From JBASEY01 sp964404285 (GTDB lineage Bacteria; CSSED10-310): DNA of 45,151 nt. Each line of letters starts with the position of its first letter. Within the stretch, counting starts at the first letter, position 1. A program made the translations under genes and the position numbers. The stretch is taken from positions 1 to 45,151 of the forward strand of contig CAYOJK010000019.1 of the NCBI GenBank assembly GCA_964404285.1, read 5' to 3'. Of this stretch, positions 43,416 to 45,151 are shown one piece after another. The notes beneath the pieces are model-generated. The model made no database searches, had not been told where the DNA came from, and saw only the letters and a list, made by a program, of their open reading frames with translations.

Positions 43416-44504
43416 CTAGTCGGTTTTGCTGTGGCTTCGCGGTGTAGGGATCGGCCATCGCATATAAGCATGGATAGTGGCTGTTGCTTCACCGTTTCGC
43501 TCGATATCCGTTTGAATGGTCAGCTTAGTATTGAATCTGTCTCGGGGAGCGCTGGGACAGTAATGGAATGTCAACGTGTGCTCAAGTGCAGCCTTCGTGC
43601 TCCAAGGATCGAGTTTGTATTCGCTGTCTTCAATACCAGCATTCAGAATTTTGAATGGTAGGCCCGTGTTAGACTTGAAGGTGACAGAATGCTCCATGTC
43701 ACAGGTTACATCCAGTTGTCGAATATATATATCTGTCGGCTCGGCACAGATTGGGGTCAGTATATCGCCGAAAACTTTGAGTTCGAGCTCAGGCATATCG
43801 AAACCGGTCGTTACAATGATGCCGGTATCGAAATTACCGGGAGGAATCGATGCGGAGTCAATCGACACATCTAAAGATAATTTTCGGACACCTTCTGTTT
43901 TTTTGTCGTTCAATTTCCAGGAAAAAGCCTCCGGATATGCCGTATCTTCTTTTAAACGAATACCGGTTATCTCTGCCTGCTCCACCATTTCCCCTTCAAA
44001 CACAAAGGTTGTTGTCGTGATGCCTATCGGACTGACGGCATTCAGGTAATGGGTTGGAATCGGCACATATAGCGCGAAAAAGAGGTCCGCCGCAACCTCA
44101 AGTGGAATGACGGGTGAAGCCGGATCGTTTGTTTCAATGGTCACTCGCTGTTTGTCTGTACCGCATCGTGTTTTGGTTTTGTAGATAACGGTGATTTTGC
44201 CTTCCCCGCCCGGGGGAATGTCATTGGCCGAAACCAAATGACCATCGGTCGCTCACCCGCGTTTGATATCTTCGATGACCAGGACTGCATCACCCTCATT
44301 GGTAAATGTAAACGTGTGTTCAAGATCGTTGCCTGACATCCGACGTCCGAAATCGTAAAGCGTTTCCGCGAAAACAATTCGCGGAGCAAGCAATTCTGAA
44401 GATTTATCGGCGGAAACGCCGGTTTCGATATTTTTACAGCCGGTCACCAGTAGCAAGCCAATCAGCGGTATTTTGATTAATTTTTGCTTAATCGAAATCG
44501 TCAT
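43416..44504 (-). CDS. Candidate selenocysteine-containing DUF1573 lipoprotein (in-frame TGA)
   Basis: One frame of 362 residues interrupted once, by TGA at 44255-44253 (residue 84). The start has AGGAAGGA and a lipoprotein signal with lipobox VTGC (Cys23). Residues about 38-130 form a DUF1573/ASH-like domain: RIVFAETLYDFGRRMSG, HTFTFTNEGDAVLVIEDIK, then RG-TGA-ATDGH, then DIPPGGEGKITVIY and IETNDPASP. In DUF1573 proteins 'GCGCT' stands where RG-TGA-AT stands, with the same spacing to PPGG, so the TGA replaces the motif's first Cys. Two further Ig-like domains follow. The halves join in frame without gap, and a stem-loop follows the TGA. I read the TGA as selenocysteine. Alternatives are a recent nonsense mutation or base error. 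Confidence 0.7.
44220..44252 (-). promoter_or_regulatory. Candidate bacterial SECIS stem-loop after the in-frame TGA
   Basis: Ten bases after the TGA, the minus strand can form GTCATT-(T)-GG / CC-AATGAC: 8 pairs with one bulged U and a 6-base loop (UUUCGG). Counting the TGA as 1-3, the bulge falls at 18-20 and the loop begins at 23. In E. coli fdhF the key bulged U is at 17 and the loop GU at 23-24. The loop here starts with U unless the closing G-C pair opens, a weaker feature. Confidence 0.55.
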
Positions 44505-44615
44505 AATCAGTTCCTTCCTATTCTTCGCTCATTTCAAGCAAAAGAAAACATGTTTCTCAGTGTAACTCTTTTTTTGCTGTTAAATCCAGCGCATTTCGCT
44601 GGTGCTCTACAAGCG

Positions 44616-44688
44616 GCATTCCGCTGACACGACATGCGGTTCCTAGAATTGGAAGTCTGTCCCCTGAAAGTACAGATGTCTGTCCCCG
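44616..44688. repeat. Small hairpin repeat joined to a partial 'tctgtcccc' repeat (copy 3)
   Basis: GCATTCCGCTGACACGACATGC (cf. 5479-5500) is followed by ggttcctagaattggaagtc and the two tctgtcccc units. The same order, hairpin then ggttccta then tctgtcccc, occurs at about 7705-7775, so the two modules travel together. From 44505 to the window end there is no gene, only repeats. Confidence 0.75.
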
Positions 44689-44696
44689 AAAAACAA

Positions 44697-44730
44697 CCCC
44701 CCTTCTCTATTCATGGAGAAGGGGCCGGGG
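44697..44730. repeat. Hairpin element with CCCCTTCTC/GAGAAGGGG stem
   Basis: CCCCTTCTC (44699-44707) pairs with GAGAAGGGG (44716-44724), followed by ccggggg. It looks like another dispersed intergenic element; no second copy lies in this window. Confidence 0.5.
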
Positions 44731-44869
44731 GATGAGGTCTTTCCGGGTTAGGAATTTTTTTTATTTTCCACAGATGACGCAGATGAACGCAGATATGTGC
44801 CGGTCGCATGTATTTCGGCCTTACGGGTTTGATATTCAGAAATAAAAGATGGTTCGTTTTGTTATTTTT

Positions 44870-45007
44870 GGAAGTCTGTCCCCCGAAAGTACAGATGTCT
44901 GTCCCTTAACTAATCATTTGTGTTTATCCGTGTTCATTTGTGGTTCTCCCCTCAAAATCTTTAAATACTCAATTCTAACACGTGGTGACTGGATATTGGA
45001 TATTGAC
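44870..45007. repeat. Dispersed 'tctgtcccc' repeat, copy 4 (long form)
   Basis: Nearly identical to 7739-7880 over about 135 bases, including both tctgtcccc units, the ttctcccctcaaaatcttta module and the attgga microrepeat. The 60-codon frame across it is repeat sequence, not a gene. Confidence 0.85.
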
Positions 45008-45151
45008 CTCGTGTTCCCAATGACTGTTTGAACACGATTTCAAAGATTACAAAGATGGGCAGGATTAGATTCCGAGTAAGAAAAGACTAATCCTGTTAAT
45101 CCTTTAATCCTGTAATCGTGTTCAGACAACGAAGGATACTGGCGCTCTACG
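45000..45151 (+). repeat. Dispersed ~150-bp repeat, right-edge copy, inverted relative to 37905-38060
   Basis: It matches the reverse complement of 37905-38060 to the last bases of the window (…ggatactggcgctctacg against ggatagtagcgctcttcg), so it may continue outside. The pair brackets the 7-kb segment carrying the 5'-nucleotidase, mgtE, eno and DUF1573 genes. Confidence 0.85.

Noticed and set aside
43416..44237. Separate downstream gene starting at a TTG just after the TGA
   Set aside because: It would begin inside the DUF1573 domain, has no ribosome binding site, and would leave an upstream product cut at the same domain's middle. One interrupted gene explains both halves.
44253..44255. 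TGA recoded as Gly or Trp genome-wide
   Set aside because: TGA ends several clearly complete genes in the window (for example at 10978, 15843 and 18231), so it is a normal stop here.
1..45151. tRNA genes, rRNA genes, CRISPR arrays, insertion sequences
   Set aside because: Reading both strands gave no T-loop/acceptor pattern, no regularly spaced direct repeats and no transposase or integrase motifs. A covariance-model scan would be needed to exclude a tRNA fully.

Overview
The window looks like a chromosomal segment of an uncultured Gram-negative bacterium of moderate GC content. Evidence for an outer membrane is a TonB-dependent receptor, several lipoproteins and many large secreted beta-rich proteins. 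TGA is used as an ordinary stop codon (for example at the ends of the genes finishing at 10978 and 15843), so the code is standard. I cannot assign a phylum. Dispersed non-coding repeats and secreted proteins with an IPTM-type C-terminal anchor suggest one of the large-genome environmental or candidate lineages. No rRNA, tRNA, CRISPR array or transposase gene was seen.

Layout. (1) 359-10978: three mosaic, paralogous secreted proteins; the first two end in the same IPTM sorting tail and carry near-identical terminators. (2) 11105-13253: a small membrane protein, then an MscS channel coupled to a DUF432-like protein. (3) 13455-17147: an operon of holo-ACP synthase, acetyl-CoA-synthetase-like ligase, acyl carrier protein and a Kbl-type alpha-oxoamine synthase, which together look like an ACP-tethered acyl/amino-acid condensation pathway. 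(4) 17224-23655: EpmA-like ligase with a HAD phosphatase, a degenerate GGDEF protein, tyrosyl-tRNA synthetase, an FHA protein and small unknown proteins. (5) 23749-31165: a four-gene envelope operon of a Ycf48-like propeller, two tandem GT-C membrane glycosyltransferases and an LVIVD-repeat propeller. (6) 31237-37745: a GT2 glycosyltransferase, then on the minus strand a tightly overlapping five-gene uptake operon (TonB receptor, THEP1-like NTPase, binding protein, FecCD permease, ATPase), probably for a metal chelate or metal oxyanion. (7) 38304-44504: a 5'-nucleotidase lipoprotein, MgtE with a long structured leader, enolase, and a DUF1573 lipoprotein.

The most striking observation is in the last gene. 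Its frame runs 44504 to 43416 on the minus strand and is continuous except for one TGA (44255-44253). That TGA falls where DUF1573 proteins carry the first Cys of their CGC motif. A stem-loop with a bulged U begins 10 nt after the TGA, at the spacing expected of a bacterial SECIS element. I annotate it as a candidate selenocysteine-containing DUF1573 lipoprotein, with nonsense mutation or sequencing error as the main alternatives.

Intergenic regions carry several dispersed repeat families: a two-part 'tctgtcccc' element in four copies, a small hairpin element in about four copies, a GC-rich palindrome in three copies, and a roughly 150-bp element present as an inverted pair at 37.9-38.06 kb and at the right edge of the window.
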